Assembly (NCBI RefSeq): GCF_036895565.1
Contig: NZ_CP145904.1
Span: 682,001-746,000, forward strand
Source of the DNA: Flavobacterium sp. KS-LB2
Lineage (GTDB): Bacteria; Bacteroidota; Bacteroidia; Flavobacteriales; Flavobacteriaceae
DNA: 64,000 nucleotides
Reading direction: 5' to 3'
Below the pieces are notes generated by a model. It was not told the DNA's origin and did no database searches. It saw only the letters and a program-made list of their open reading frames with translations. The position numbers were made by a program, and so were the translations under genes. Positions within the stretch are counted from its first letter, which is position 1. Every line of letters begins with the position of its first letter. This document shows, piece after piece, positions 10,186-18,544 of this stretch.

Positions 10186-10265
10186 GGGCGTTTTATCGCG
10201 CTATTCGCTTTATCTTTCCTTGCTTAAAGAAAGCAAGGAAAGGATGCCGCTTTTATCACGAACGC
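10186..10265. repeat. Dispersed palindromic repeat, copy 1
   Basis: Intergenic element bounded by gggcg (10186) and its near-complement cgaacgc (10259-10265). At its core is a perfect 12-bp inverted repeat, ctttccttgctt (10214-10225) with aagcaaggaaag (10231-10242). The outer blocks gctattcgct and ggatgccgct match copies at 18131-18210 (inverted) and 46630-46810. GC-richer than its surroundings. I recall the same type of element scattered through Flavobacterium genomes. Confidence 0.7.
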
Positions 10266-10302
10266 AAAATCCCGTAACGAAGAATATTTTATAACAAAAT
10301 AC

Positions 10303-10310
10303 TATCTTTG
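10303..10310 (+). promoter_or_regulatory. Candidate -7 element TATCTTTG
   Basis: Matches TAnnTTTG, 43 bases before the PLP-enzyme start codon. No clear -33 TTTG. Confidence 0.5.
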
Positions 10311-10353
10311 CATTAATATTTATAACAAATCACAATCTTAAAATCATAATAAA

Positions 10354-11715
10354 ATGCGCTACGCAGAAAACATATTAGGCACAATAGGAAATACGCCATT
10401 AGTAAAATTGAATAAAGTAACTGCAGATGTAGATGCTTTGGTACTTGCTAAGGTAGAAACCTTCAATCCCGGAAATTCTGTAAAGGATAGAATGGCAGTA
10501 AAAATGATTGAAGATGCTGAGGCAGATGGAAGGTTAAAACCAGGAGGAACTATTATTGAAGGTACTTCCGGCAATACAGGAATGGGATTAGCATTAGTAG
10601 CCATCATAAAAGGTTACAAGTTAATTTGTGTGATATCAGATAAACAGTCCAAAGAAAAGATGGATATTCTTCGTGCAGTAGGTGCAAAAGTTGTGGTTTG
10701 TCCGACTGATGTGGAGCCAACTGATCCACGTTCGTATTATTCTGTTTCCAAGAGATTAGCAGATGAAACACCTAATTCTTGGTATGTAAATCAATACGAT
10801 AATCCTTCAAATGCGATTGCTCATTACGAACAAACGGGACCTGAAATTTGGAAACAGACAGAAGGTAAAATCACTCATTTTGTAGTAGGAGTAGGAACAG
10901 GAGGGACAATTTCCGGTGTAGCTAAATATTTGAAAGAGAAGAATCCAAACATCAAAATTTGGGGAATAGATACTTATGGTTCTGTGTTTAAAAAATACCA
11001 CGAAACTGGAATTTTTGATGAAAATGAAATTTATTCCTATATAACAGAAGGTATTGGAGAAGATATTCTTCCAAAAAATGTTGATTTTTCATTGATTGAT
11101 GGATTTACAAAAGTAACGGATAAAGATGCAGCAGTTTACACTCGTAAAATTGCGTTGGAAGAAGGAATATTTGTAGGGAATTCAGCAGGTGCAGCAATTA
11201 AAGGATTATTGCAACTTAAAGATCATTTTAAACCAGAAGATGTCGTTGTAGTTCTTTTTCATGATTCAGGAAGTCGTTATGTTGGTAAAATGTTCAATGA
11301 TGACTGGATGCGTGAACGTGGATTTCTAGACGAAGAAATCACTAAAGCCGAAGATGTAATCAAAGATCATATTGATAAACCATTGATTGTGGTGCGTACA
11401 GAAGAATTAGTTTCTCACGCTATAGAAAGAATGCGTAAATACAAAATCTCTCAGATTCCAGTGATTGATGTTACAGGTTTTGTAGGTTCTGTAGATGAAA
11501 GTGATTTATTTCAAAGTTACGTAGCCGATAAGGATGTAGCTGACAAGCCTATAAAAGAAGTTATGGGCAAACCATTTCCAATAGTAAAATTTGGTACACC
11601 AATAGAAGAAGTTTCTCGTTTATTTACCAAAGAAAATGAAGCAGTTTTAATCGAATTAGAGAATGGAAGTCATCATATTATTACCAAATATGATATTATT
11701 GGATCGATAAAATAA
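10354..11715 (+). CDS. PLP-dependent cysteine/cystathionine beta-synthase with C-terminal CBS domain pair
   Basis: Fold-type II PLP enzyme making a C-S bond on serine or O-acetylserine: cystathionine beta-synthase or cysteine synthase. Lys44 in FNPGNSVKDR is the Schiff-base lysine, TSGNTG (71-76) the substrate-carboxylate loop, GVGTGGTISG (179-188) the phosphate loop and GNSAGA (about 275-280) the pyridine-nitrogen region. Residues about 340-453 are two CBS repeats (DKPLIVVRTEEL...KISQIPVIDVTGFVGSVDESDL), which bind adenosyl ligands in regulated CBS enzymes. No N-terminal heme domain. 453 residues is normal for bacterial CBS-type enzymes. It stands alone, so transsulfuration versus direct cysteine synthesis cannot be settled from context. 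Confidence 0.9.
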   Translation: MRYAENILGTIGNTPLVKLNKVTADVDALVLAKVETFNPGNSVKDRMAVKMIEDAEADGRLKPGGTIIEGTSGNTGMGLALVAIIKGYKLICVISDKQSKEKMDILRAVGAKVVVCPTDVEPTDPRSYYSVSKRLADETPNSWYVNQYDNPSNAIAHYEQTGPEIWKQTEGKITHFVVGVGTGGTISGVAKYLKEKNPNIKIWGIDTYGSVFKKYHETGIFDENEIYSYITEGIGEDILPKNVDFSLIDGFTKVTDKDAAVYTRKIALEEGIFVGNSAGAAIKGLLQLKDHFKPEDVVVVLFHDSGSRYVGKMFNDDWMRERGFLDEEITKAEDVIKDHIDKPLIVVRTEELVSHAIERMRKYKISQIPVIDVTGFVGSVDESDLFQSYVADKDVADKPIKEVMGKPFPIVKFGTPIEEVSRLFTKENEAVLIELENGSHHIITKYDIIGSIK

Positions 11716-11775
11716 AATTTTATAATTCAAAATAGTAAAGTTTTTAAAGCCATGAATTTGACGAGTTTATTTCGT

Positions 11776-11783
11776 TAAATTTG
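11776..11783 (+). promoter_or_regulatory. Candidate -7 element TAAATTTG of the exonuclease gene
   Basis: TTTG at 11757-11760, 15 bases, then TAAATTTG. The -7 element overlaps the TTG at 11781, so translation cannot start there; the ATG at 11814 is used. Confidence 0.6.
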
Positions 11784-11813
11784 TGGTTTTTTATATTTAT
11801 AACAAACTATAAT

Positions 11814-12296
11814 ATGACCTTTACTGCCATAGATTTTGAAACTGCAACCGCTTTCCATCCGTGTTCCGTTGGTATTGTTACCGTAGAAAACGGGATAATT
11901 GTCGATGAGTTTGTTAGTTTAATAAAGCCACCAAACAATCTATATTCGCCTTTTACAATTCAAGTTCATGGGATATACCCACGTGATACGGTAAATGCAA
12001 AATCATTTGCACAGGTATATCCTGAAATACAAAAACGTCTTAAAAATAGAATAGTTGTGGCTCATAATGAAAGTTTTGACCGAAATGTACTTGCCAAGTC
12101 AATGGCACTTTACGGATTGGATTATGCTGATTTGAATATTGCTTCCCGTTGGGAATGCACTGTGAAAATATATAAAGCCAAAGGGCTTAAACCAACCAAA
12201 TTGAGTGATTGTTGCCGAGAAATGAATATTGCACTAAATCATCATGAAGCTTTATCTGATGCCCGGGCTTGCGCCAAATTATATATGTTGAAATAA
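11814..12296 (+). CDS. DnaQ-like DEDDh 3'-5' exonuclease
   Basis: RNase T/DnaQ family 3'-5' exonuclease of 160 residues. Exo I is AIDFETA (Asp and Glu metal ligands), Exo II is VVAHNESFDRNVL (Asp), and Exo III is NHHEALSDARACAKL, with His and Asp spaced as in the DEDDh group. Only the nuclease domain is present; there is no BRCT, helicase or polymerase part. It may act as a free-standing proofreading or RNA-trimming enzyme. The start at 11814 was chosen because the promoter -7 element covers the upstream TTG. The DUF2851 gene begins 75 bases downstream and may be cotranscribed. Confidence 0.9.
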   Translation: MTFTAIDFETATAFHPCSVGIVTVENGIIVDEFVSLIKPPNNLYSPFTIQVHGIYPRDTVNAKSFAQVYPEIQKRLKNRIVVAHNESFDRNVLAKSMALYGLDYADLNIASRWECTVKIYKAKGLKPTKLSDCCREMNIALNHHEALSDARACAKLYMLK

Positions 12297-12370
12297 ATTT
12301 CTTTCATTTTGTTTTTTTTCTTATTTTAGAAGTCTCTTGTCTCCAAGTATATACTTTTTATCTGAAAAAA

Positions 12371-13639
12371 ATGAAAGAAGATTTTCTGCATTACCTCTGG
12401 AAGTTTAAGAAATTTGATGTTCTAAATTTAAGAACAGTCAACAACGAGGAAGTCACAATTGTCAATATAGGTCAATATTTGGAACTAGCAGGGCCTGACT
12501 TTTTTAATGCTCAGGTAATTATTGGTGCTCAGAAATGGGCTGGTAATGTTGAAATTCATATTAAATCTTCGGATTGGTACATACATCATCATGAAAAAGA
12601 TGTAGGTTATGAAAACGTCATTTTACATGTGGTTTGGGAGCATGATGTTGCCGTTTTTAGAATTGATAATTCCGAAATTCCTGTTTTAGAATTAAAAAAA
12701 TACGTAGAAAAAGAAACTCTAGAAAACTATCAGTCTTTAATGACGCCAAAATCATGGATTTTTTGTGAAAAACAACTAAAAGAAGTTGATGTGTTTGCAT
12801 TGCAAAACTGGCAAGAGCGTTTGTTTTTTGAACGTTTAGAAAGAAAATCGCAGCCTATATTTAATTTATTAGAGCAAACTAATCAAGATTGGGAAGCAGT
12901 TTTATTCTGTTTGTTAGCTAAGAATTTTGGTTTAAATACAAATGGAGAAATTTTTTATGAAATGGTGCAGTCTTTTCCTTTTTCAATAATTAGAAAGGAA
13001 AGTTTTGAAGTCGAAAACTTGGAAGCTTTGATTTTTGGTACTGCGGGGTTATTGGATTCTGATAAGGAAGATGCCTATTTCAAGGATTTAAAATTTAGAT
13101 ATTTTTACTTATTGCATAAATATCAAATAGAGAAAAATTGTTTCAAACCAGTACAGTTTTTCAAGCACCGACCTGATAATTTTCCAACGATACGACTCTC
13201 ACAATTAGCTAATTTATATCATAGTCAGCATAATTTATTTTCTAAATTATGTAGTCTAGATTCATTAAAAAGCACGTACGAATTATTTCAAATTAGTGCT
13301 TCGGAATATTGGTTAAATCATTATCTATTTGATAAAGAAAGTCCGAAAAAAAAGAAAATGCTTTCTAAATCCTTTATTGATTTAATTGTTATAAATACTA
13401 TAATTCCAATTCAATTTGCTTTTGCAAAAAGTCAGGGAAAAGAAATTTCGGAGGATTTAATTAGCTTCTTAAATGAAGTTACTGCAGAAAAAAATGCCAT
13501 TATAGATAAATTCACTTCTTTTGGAATACAATCAAAAACTGCTTTCGAAACACAATCTTTGTTGCAACTCAAGAATGAGTATTGTAATAAAAGTAAGTGT
13601 TTAGAGTGCGTTATTGGTGCGGAATTAATGAAAAAATAA
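12371..13639 (+). CDS. DUF2851 family protein
   Basis: Cytosolic protein of 422 residues of the DUF2851 family, widespread in Bacteroidota and of unknown function. Seen here: an N-terminal stretch MKEDFLHYLWKFKKFD; a conserved block LAGPDFFNAQVIIGAQKWAG with a likely acidic pocket; then VEIHIKSSDW and VILHVVWEHD, and a C-terminal CNKSKCLECVIG with three Cys. The E(I)HxKSSDWxxH/HxD pattern is reminiscent of a metal-dependent nuclease fold (inference only). The start at 12371 was preferred over an in-frame ATG at 12269, which overlaps the preceding gene and gives an untypical hydrophobic extension. Confidence 0.88.
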   Translation: MKEDFLHYLWKFKKFDVLNLRTVNNEEVTIVNIGQYLELAGPDFFNAQVIIGAQKWAGNVEIHIKSSDWYIHHHEKDVGYENVILHVVWEHDVAVFRIDNSEIPVLELKKYVEKETLENYQSLMTPKSWIFCEKQLKEVDVFALQNWQERLFFERLERKSQPIFNLLEQTNQDWEAVLFCLLAKNFGLNTNGEIFYEMVQSFPFSIIRKESFEVENLEALIFGTAGLLDSDKEDAYFKDLKFRYFYLLHKYQIEKNCFKPVQFFKHRPDNFPTIRLSQLANLYHSQHNLFSKLCSLDSLKSTYELFQISASEYWLNHYLFDKESPKKKKMLSKSFIDLIVINTIIPIQFAFAKSQGKEISEDLISFLNEVTAEKNAIIDKFTSFGIQSKTAFETQSLLQLKNEYCNKSKCLECVIGAELMKK

Positions 13640-13668
13640 TTCAGGAAATACAAAATGAATCAATTATA

Positions 13669-13676
13669 TATTTTTG
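13669..13676 (+). promoter_or_regulatory. Candidate -7 element TATTTTTG of the PspC gene
   Basis: Matches TAnnTTTG, 30 bases before the start codon. The -33 element is not clear. Confidence 0.45.
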
Positions 13677-13706
13677 TAATTTTGTTGATAATTCATAACT
13701 CATAAA

Positions 13707-13934
13707 ATGTCAGTAGTAATTAGACTTAAATTTTTTTTTGAGAAACATGGTTTTCATGTTTCCTCTCGTTTAGCTGATACTTTAGGAATGCGTGCCAGTA
13801 GTGTGCGATTGTTTTTTATCTATTTATCTTTTGTCACAGTAGGATTATGGTTTGCGGTTTACCTCACGTTGGCTTTTTGGATTCGTTTGAAGGATTTAAT
13901 TCGTGCTAAGCGGACCTCGGTTTTTGATTTGTAA
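13707..13934 (+). CDS. Small PspC-domain inner membrane protein
   Basis: A 75-residue protein made up almost wholly of a PspC domain: LADTLGMRASSVRLFFIYLSFVTVGLWFAVYLTLAFWIRLKD, with one long hydrophobic segment (about 34-57) flanked by basic residues. PspC proteins sit in the cytoplasmic membrane and, in Enterobacteria, take part in the phage-shock response. In Bacteroidota the short form is common and its role unproven. It has its own promoter and a strong bidirectional terminator behind it. No pspA or pspB is nearby. Confidence 0.85.
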   Translation: MSVVIRLKFFFEKHGFHVSSRLADTLGMRASSVRLFFIYLSFVTVGLWFAVYLTLAFWIRLKDLIRAKRTSVFDL

Positions 13935-13950
13935 GATTCATTAAATAGAA

Positions 13951-13991
13951 AAAGGGATTATAAAGTATTTCAAATACTTTATAATCCCTTT
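13951..13991. terminator. Bidirectional intrinsic terminator
   Basis: Perfect 20-bp palindromic stem: 13951-13970 pairs with 13972-13991 around a single central base, with A-rich DNA on the left and T-rich DNA on the right. It lies between the convergent PspC gene (+) and the amino-acid permease (-) and can stop transcription from both sides. Confidence 0.92.
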
Positions 13992-14009
13992 TATAATTTA
14001 TATAAAATT

Positions 14010-15461
14010 TTATTTGTCTGGATTGTTTAGTTTGCTATTTTTCTTTCCGTATACAAAGTAAATAGCTACTCCTAATGCCATCCAAATAACAAGTCTCGCC
14101 CAGCTTTCATTTGGTAATGAATACATCAACGCTAAACAAATTAGAATTCCTGCAATTGGCACAAATGGTACTAAAGGCGTACGGAAAGATCTTGGAGCAT
14201 CTGGCATTTTTTTACGCATTACTAAAACTCCGATACATACTAAAACGAAAGCTAATAATGTTCCAATGCTCACCATGTGTCCTAAATCACTTACGGGTAC
14301 AAAACCTGCAAAAAGACTTACGAATACCATAAAGAAAAGATTTGTTTTCCAAGGTGTTCTGAATTTTGCGTGAATATCACTAAAGAAAGAAGGTAATAAA
14401 CCATCTTTACTCATGGTATAGAAAACACGACTTTGTCCCATCAACATCACAAGCATTACTGAAGTATAACCTGCTAGAATTGCTACAATTAAACCTGTTT
14501 GTAAAAATGTATATCCGGTTCTTGCAAATGCGGTTGCTGCTGGTTTCGCATCTCCTGCAAATTCATTATAAGGAACAAGACCAGTCATTACATGTGCAAA
14601 TAAAACATATAAAATAGTACAAATTATAAGAGATCCTAAAATACCAATTGGCATTCCCTTTTGAGGATTTTTTGCTTCTTGGGCTGCTGTAGAAACAGCA
14701 TCAAAACCAATGAAAGCAAAAAATACAGTTCCAGCTCCAGCGGCAATTCCTGACCATCCAAACTCACCAAAAACTCCTGTGTTTTGAGGAATGTAAGGAG
14801 TGTAATTTGCAGTATCAATAAAACTCCATCCTAAAACAATAAACATAATAACTACGATTACTTTTACTATAACTAAGAAGTTATTTATAGATGCAGATTC
14901 CTTAGTTCCTCTTATTAATAATAAAGAAAGTAGCGATACAATGAATATAGCAGGAAGGTTTATAATTCCACCCTCAATGATTGTTCCGTCACTTAATTTT
15001 AAAGTTTCCCAGGGTGAACAGATTAAATCATGCGGAAGGTGTATCCCGTATTTATTTAATAATTCGAGTAAATAGCGCGACCAACTCACCCCTACTGTAG
15101 CAGCTCCTAATGCGTATTCAAGTACTAAATCCCAACCGATAATCCAAGCCATAAATTCTCCCATAGTGGCGTAGGAGTACGTATAAGCACTACCAGCTAC
15201 GGGAATCATTGATGCGAACTCAGCGTAGCAAAGTCCTGCGAAAGCACATCCTACGGCGGCTAAAATAAAGGATAGTGTAACTGCTGGTCCAGCATGTTCT
15301 GCAGCTGCAATACCAGTTAATGAGAATAATCCTGCTCCAATAATTGCTCCAACTCCAAGTGCTACTAATGAACGTGAAGACAAAGTCCTTTTTAATCCTT
15401 TTTCGGATTCTGATGCTTCATTTAGCAATACCGACAGTGGTTTAGTTTTCCAAATTGACAT
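14010..15461 (-). CDS. APC family amino acid permease (cationic amino acid transporter type)
   Basis: Inner-membrane amino-acid permease of 483 residues. The N-terminal region LKRTLSSRSLVALGVGAIIGAGLFSLTGIAA has the APC signature: the unwound TM1 substrate loop GAIIGAG. About 12 transmembrane helices follow, including GFDAVSTAAQEAKNPQKGMP in the TM6-7 loop, a hallmark of the CAT/YfnA-like branch. The last helix ends at VYGKKNSKLNNPDK. Probably a proton-coupled importer; substrate not determinable. Monocistronic on the minus strand, with a promoter at 15493-15500 and a shared terminator at 13951-13991. Confidence 0.92.
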   Translation of the reverse strand: MSIWKTKPLSVLLNEASESEKGLKRTLSSRSLVALGVGAIIGAGLFSLTGIAAAEHAGPAVTLSFILAAVGCAFAGLCYAEFASMIPVAGSAYTYSYATMGEFMAWIIGWDLVLEYALGAATVGVSWSRYLLELLNKYGIHLPHDLICSPWETLKLSDGTIIEGGIINLPAIFIVSLLSLLLIRGTKESASINNFLVIVKVIVVIMFIVLGWSFIDTANYTPYIPQNTGVFGEFGWSGIAAGAGTVFFAFIGFDAVSTAAQEAKNPQKGMPIGILGSLIICTILYVLFAHVMTGLVPYNEFAGDAKPAATAFARTGYTFLQTGLIVAILAGYTSVMLVMLMGQSRVFYTMSKDGLLPSFFSDIHAKFRTPWKTNLFFMVFVSLFAGFVPVSDLGHMVSIGTLLAFVLVCIGVLVMRKKMPDAPRSFRTPLVPFVPIAGILICLALMYSLPNESWARLVIWMALGVAIYFVYGKKNSKLNNPDK

Positions 15462-15492
15462 GGGTTATATGGTTTTGTTTGTTATTAAGCTC

Positions 15493-15500
15493 CAAATGTA
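15493..15500 (-). promoter_or_regulatory. -7 element TACATTTG (minus strand) of the permease gene
   Basis: Reads CAAATGTA on the plus strand, 32 bases upstream of the permease start codon. A good TAnnTTTG match. Confidence 0.55.
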
Positions 15501-15740
15501 TAGTTTTTTATAAAAAATAAAAACATTAATTGAATTTTAAGTTATAAAAAAGTAATTTAATTGTCTTTATTTGGAGTTTAGACTTAAAAAAACTTTTTTG
15601 TATACAGCTATGCTCATTGTTGCTTTGTTTTTAAAATGCGTTTATTTCTTGCAATTTTTTTCATAGAAAGTAATAAGTCTTGATTTAATTTCTAAATTTA
15701 GAAATCTTTAATTATTGCTCTAAATAATTCCATATCATAA

Positions 15741-16628
15741 ATGAATTTCAAATTAGTACGAACTTATTTTTATTTTACTCGCGGGCAACGTGCGGGTATT
15801 TTCGTTTTATTCGGAATTATAATTCTTTTACAAATGATTTATTTTTTTGCGGACTTTGGCTTTGATGCAAAAAAGTATCCTGATAAGCAAAAATGGCTTT
15901 CTCTGCAGTCTCAGGTTGATTCTATGAAAGTAAACGAAGGTAAAATGTTGTCCAAATCTTATCGTTTTAATCCTAATTTTATAACGGATTATAAAGGGTA
16001 CAAATTGGGTATGTCAGTTGTAGAAATTGATCGGCTTTTGGCTTTTCGAAAAGAAAATAAATATGTGAATTCGCCTAAAGAGTTTCAAAACGTAACGAAA
16101 ATTTCGGATTCATTATTAAATGCAATAGCTCCAAATTTTAAATTTCCAGAATGGGTAAATAATAAGAAAGAATCTAAAGAGTTTAAAAAATACACAAATC
16201 AGGCTTTCGCCAAAAAAGAAAAAATCATTTTAATTGATATTAATCAAGCATCCAAGGAGGATTTGATAAAAATTTACGGAATAGGCGAGGCAATTTCTTT
16301 GCGGATATTAAAACAAAAAGAAAATTTGGGGGGATTTGTTTCGATGGAACAAATGAAAGATGTTTGGGGATTATCACCTGAAGTAATTGAGAATTTAAAT
16401 ACTCATTTTAAAATCTCTGTACTTCCGAGTTTTAAGAAACTGGACGTTAATAACGCTTCTTTAAAAGAACTTACTCAGTTTTATTATTTCAGATATGCTT
16501 TAGCAAAAGAAATCGTGACCTATAGAAGTATGAAGGGAAAAATTAATAATGTTGAGGATTTAACAAAAATTAAGGGGTTTCCTGTTGATAAAGCAAAAAT
16601 AATTGGCTTATATTTGGACTTTAATTAG
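15741..16628 (+). CDS. Membrane-anchored helix-hairpin-helix (ComEA-like) protein
   Basis: A 295-residue protein with one N-terminal transmembrane helix (AGIFVLFGIIILLQMIYFFADF, about 17-38) and a soluble part with three helix-hairpin-helix units. The clearest is DINQASKEDLIKIYGIGEAISLRIL (about 172-196), with others at about 90-130 (YKLGMSVVEIDRLLAFR) and 235-290 (DVNNASLKELTQFYYF...LTKIKGFPVDKAKIIGL). HhH units bind DNA non-specifically; ComEA of competent bacteria is built this way, so a role in DNA uptake or envelope-associated DNA binding is possible but unproven. Monocistronic by spacing. Confidence 0.85.
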   Translation: MNFKLVRTYFYFTRGQRAGIFVLFGIIILLQMIYFFADFGFDAKKYPDKQKWLSLQSQVDSMKVNEGKMLSKSYRFNPNFITDYKGYKLGMSVVEIDRLLAFRKENKYVNSPKEFQNVTKISDSLLNAIAPNFKFPEWVNNKKESKEFKKYTNQAFAKKEKIILIDINQASKEDLIKIYGIGEAISLRILKQKENLGGFVSMEQMKDVWGLSPEVIENLNTHFKISVLPSFKKLDVNNASLKELTQFYYFRYALAKEIVTYRSMKGKINNVEDLTKIKGFPVDKAKIIGLYLDFN

Positions 16629-16808
16629 AAGTCACTAATTTGCGACTTTGAAATTGTTTGATTTTTATATAAAAAATGACTTTTTTGTATTGTTTGTTTT
16701 TTTTGATGCATCAGACTTTATTATCAAACTCTTAAAAATCAAATTCTGAAATATAAGGCTGTCGCTTTTGTTTCAACTTATTCAATTTGTTAAAAAAATA
16801 CTAGTTAT

Positions 16809-17978
16809 ATGAATTCAATTTATTTTACAGAAGAACACCAATCATTTAGAGAAAGTTTAAAAGATTTTTTACATAAAGAAGTTGTGCCGCATATTGAAAA
16901 ATGGGAAAAAACAGGTACAATAGAACGTTTTATTTGGAAAAAATTTGGGGAAATGGGCTATTTTGGTATAGCGTATCCTGAGGTGTATGGCGGATTGAAT
17001 TTAGATTTGTTTTATACCGTTATTTTTCTAGAAGAACTTCAAAAAATTAAATCGTCAGGTTTTGCTGCTGCTATGTGGGCACATTCGTATTTAGCGATGA
17101 CTCATTTGAATGCCGAAGGGAACGAGCGTATTAAACAAGATTATTTAGCTCCAAGTATTGCAGGTGAGAAAATAGGTGCATTGTGTATTTCAGAACCTTT
17201 TGGAGGTAGTGATGTAGCGGGTATGCGAACTAATGCAGTACTAAAAGGGGATAAGTATGTCATTAATGGTTCGAAAACCTTTATTACAAACGGTGTCTAT
17301 GCGGACTATTATATTGTAGCGGCAAAAACAAATCCTGAACTAGGAAATAAAGGGATTAGTATCTTTTTGATGGATAGCAACTTGAAAGGTATTACTGCGA
17401 ACAAATTAGATAAATTAGGTTGGCGAGCTTCTGACACCGCAGAAATAGCATTTGATAATGTAGAAATCCCTGTAGAAAATTTGATGGGCGAAGCCGGAAA
17501 AGGATTTCCTTACATTATGCAACATTTTGCTTTGGAGCGTTTAATTATGGCTATTAATGCTCATGCAAGGGCCGAGTATGCAATTGATTACACTATTGAG
17601 TACATGTCGCAACGTGAGGCTTTTGGAAAAAAAATTAGCAAGTTTCAGGCATTGAGACATACTATTGTCGAGCATGCCACTGATGTGGAGCATTGTAAAG
17701 TGTTTAATTATGCTGCTGTTGCGCGACTAGACAAAGGGGAATATGTAGTTAAGGAAGCAACTATGGCTAAATTAAAATCTACCAAAGTTGCTGATGAAAC
17801 GATATACAGTTGTCTGCAAATGTTAGGTGGATATGGTTACATGGAAGAATATCCATTAGCGCGTTTGTCAAGAGACAGTCGTTTAGGACCAATAGGCGGA
17901 GGTACATCAGAAATACTGAAAGAGATCTTAGGAAAAATGATTATTGATCAACAAAATTATGAGCCAGCAGTGAAATAA
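16809..17978 (+). CDS. Acyl-CoA dehydrogenase
   Basis: FAD-dependent alpha,beta-dehydrogenation of an acyl-CoA in fatty-acid or branched-chain amino-acid breakdown. 389 residues with the usual three domains: helical N-terminus, middle beta-barrel with CISEPFGGSDVAGM (FAD and substrate loop) and TFITNG, then a C-terminal helical bundle ending GGYGYMEEYPLARLSRDSR and IGGGTSEILKEIL. Where short- and medium-chain enzymes carry the catalytic Glu just before GT(S)EI, this protein has Gly. Instead Glu243 in FALERLIMA sits where the isovaleryl- and long-chain enzymes keep theirs. It is therefore more likely of the isovaleryl or long-chain branch (inference). No ETF or thiolase gene adjoins it. Confidence 0.93.
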   Translation: MNSIYFTEEHQSFRESLKDFLHKEVVPHIEKWEKTGTIERFIWKKFGEMGYFGIAYPEVYGGLNLDLFYTVIFLEELQKIKSSGFAAAMWAHSYLAMTHLNAEGNERIKQDYLAPSIAGEKIGALCISEPFGGSDVAGMRTNAVLKGDKYVINGSKTFITNGVYADYYIVAAKTNPELGNKGISIFLMDSNLKGITANKLDKLGWRASDTAEIAFDNVEIPVENLMGEAGKGFPYIMQHFALERLIMAINAHARAEYAIDYTIEYMSQREAFGKKISKFQALRHTIVEHATDVEHCKVFNYAAVARLDKGEYVVKEATMAKLKSTKVADETIYSCLQMLGGYGYMEEYPLARLSRDSRLGPIGGGTSEILKEILGKMIIDQQNYEPAVK

Positions 17979-18098
17979 TGTTATGACTAAATTTAATAGA
18001 TCATACTGATTTTTTTCTTCCTTTAGATTATAAAGCTCGGAAAGTCTATGTAGTTATTTAAATTTAAATCAACGCTTATTTTTATAAAGAGCAATAGA

Positions 18099-18126
18099 AG
18101 GGTCAACTGAATGTTGGCTCTTTTTT
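18099..18126 (+). terminator. Terminator of the acyl-CoA dehydrogenase gene
   Basis: Nine-bp stem with two G-U pairs, agggtcaac (18099-18107) with gttggctct (18113-18121), loop tgaat, then a run of T. Confidence 0.75.
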
Positions 18127-18130
18127 GTGT

Positions 18131-18210
18131 GAAGGATAGCAGTGGAAATCCTTTTATGAAGCCTTGCGGAATAAAAGATTGCAACGAATAGCCTGACGGC
18201 AAAAGAAAGG
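18131..18210. repeat. Dispersed palindromic repeat, copy 2 (inverted relative to copy 1)
   Basis: The block gatagcagtggaaatcctttt, a short spacer, then aaaagattgcaacgaatagcc. Its reverse complement reads ggctattcgttgcaatctttt, spacer, aaaaggatttccactgctatc, the same outer blocks as copies at 10186-10265 and 46630-46810. Located between the terminator of one gene and the rpsU promoter. Confidence 0.65.
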
Positions 18211-18270
18211 GTCACTGTTCAAGGAATACTGCATTTGACGGCACACCAAAATAAAATGACAATTTATAGC

Positions 18271-18298
18271 TTGTAAGTCAAAATAATGACTACTTTTG
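18271..18298 (+). promoter_or_regulatory. Promoter of rpsU
   Basis: TTG at 18271-18273, 17 bases, then TACTTTTG at 18291-18298. Good agreement with the Bacteroidota consensus; transcription would begin about 25 bases before the start codon. Confidence 0.7.
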
Positions 18299-18310
18299 CA
18301 CACTTAAAGA

Positions 18311-18318
18311 AAGGGGGT
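18311..18318 (+). promoter_or_regulatory. Strong Shine-Dalgarno sequence of rpsU
   Basis: AAGGGGGT, nine bases before the ATG at 18328, complementary to the 16S rRNA 3' end over eight positions with one G-U pair. Most genes here have no such site. This decides the start at 18328 over the in-frame ATG at 18286, which lies within the promoter. Confidence 0.8.
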
Positions 18319-18327
18319 GTCTATATT

Positions 18328-18522
18328 ATGTTAATTATACCAATTAAAGACGGAGAAAATATCGATAGAGCGTTAAAACGTTACAAAAGAAAATTTGATA
18401 AAACAGGAACTGTTCGTCAATTAAGAGCACGTACTGCTTTTATTAAGCCTTCAGTGACAAATAGAATCAAAATTCAAAAAGCGGCTTATATCCAAAATAT
18501 GAGAGATAACTTAGAGAGTTAG
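18328..18522 (+). CDS. rpsU: 30S ribosomal protein bS21
   Basis: Small-subunit protein bS21, 64 residues: MLIIPIKDGENIDRALKRYKRKFDKTG with a basic C-terminal half, the usual length in Bacteroidota. In this phylum bS21 helps to hide the 16S anti-Shine-Dalgarno tail, which is why most of its genes lack Shine-Dalgarno sites. The strong site in front of this gene fits the reported scheme in which ribosomes lacking bS21 expose their tail and preferentially translate rpsU (autogenous control). The start codon is fixed by that site. A hairpin with a T run ends the gene at 18545-18592. Confidence 0.97.
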   Translation: MLIIPIKDGENIDRALKRYKRKFDKTGTVRQLRARTAFIKPSVTNRIKIQKAAYIQNMRDNLES

Positions 18523-18544
18523 TCAATATCTATTAGAATAAAAT

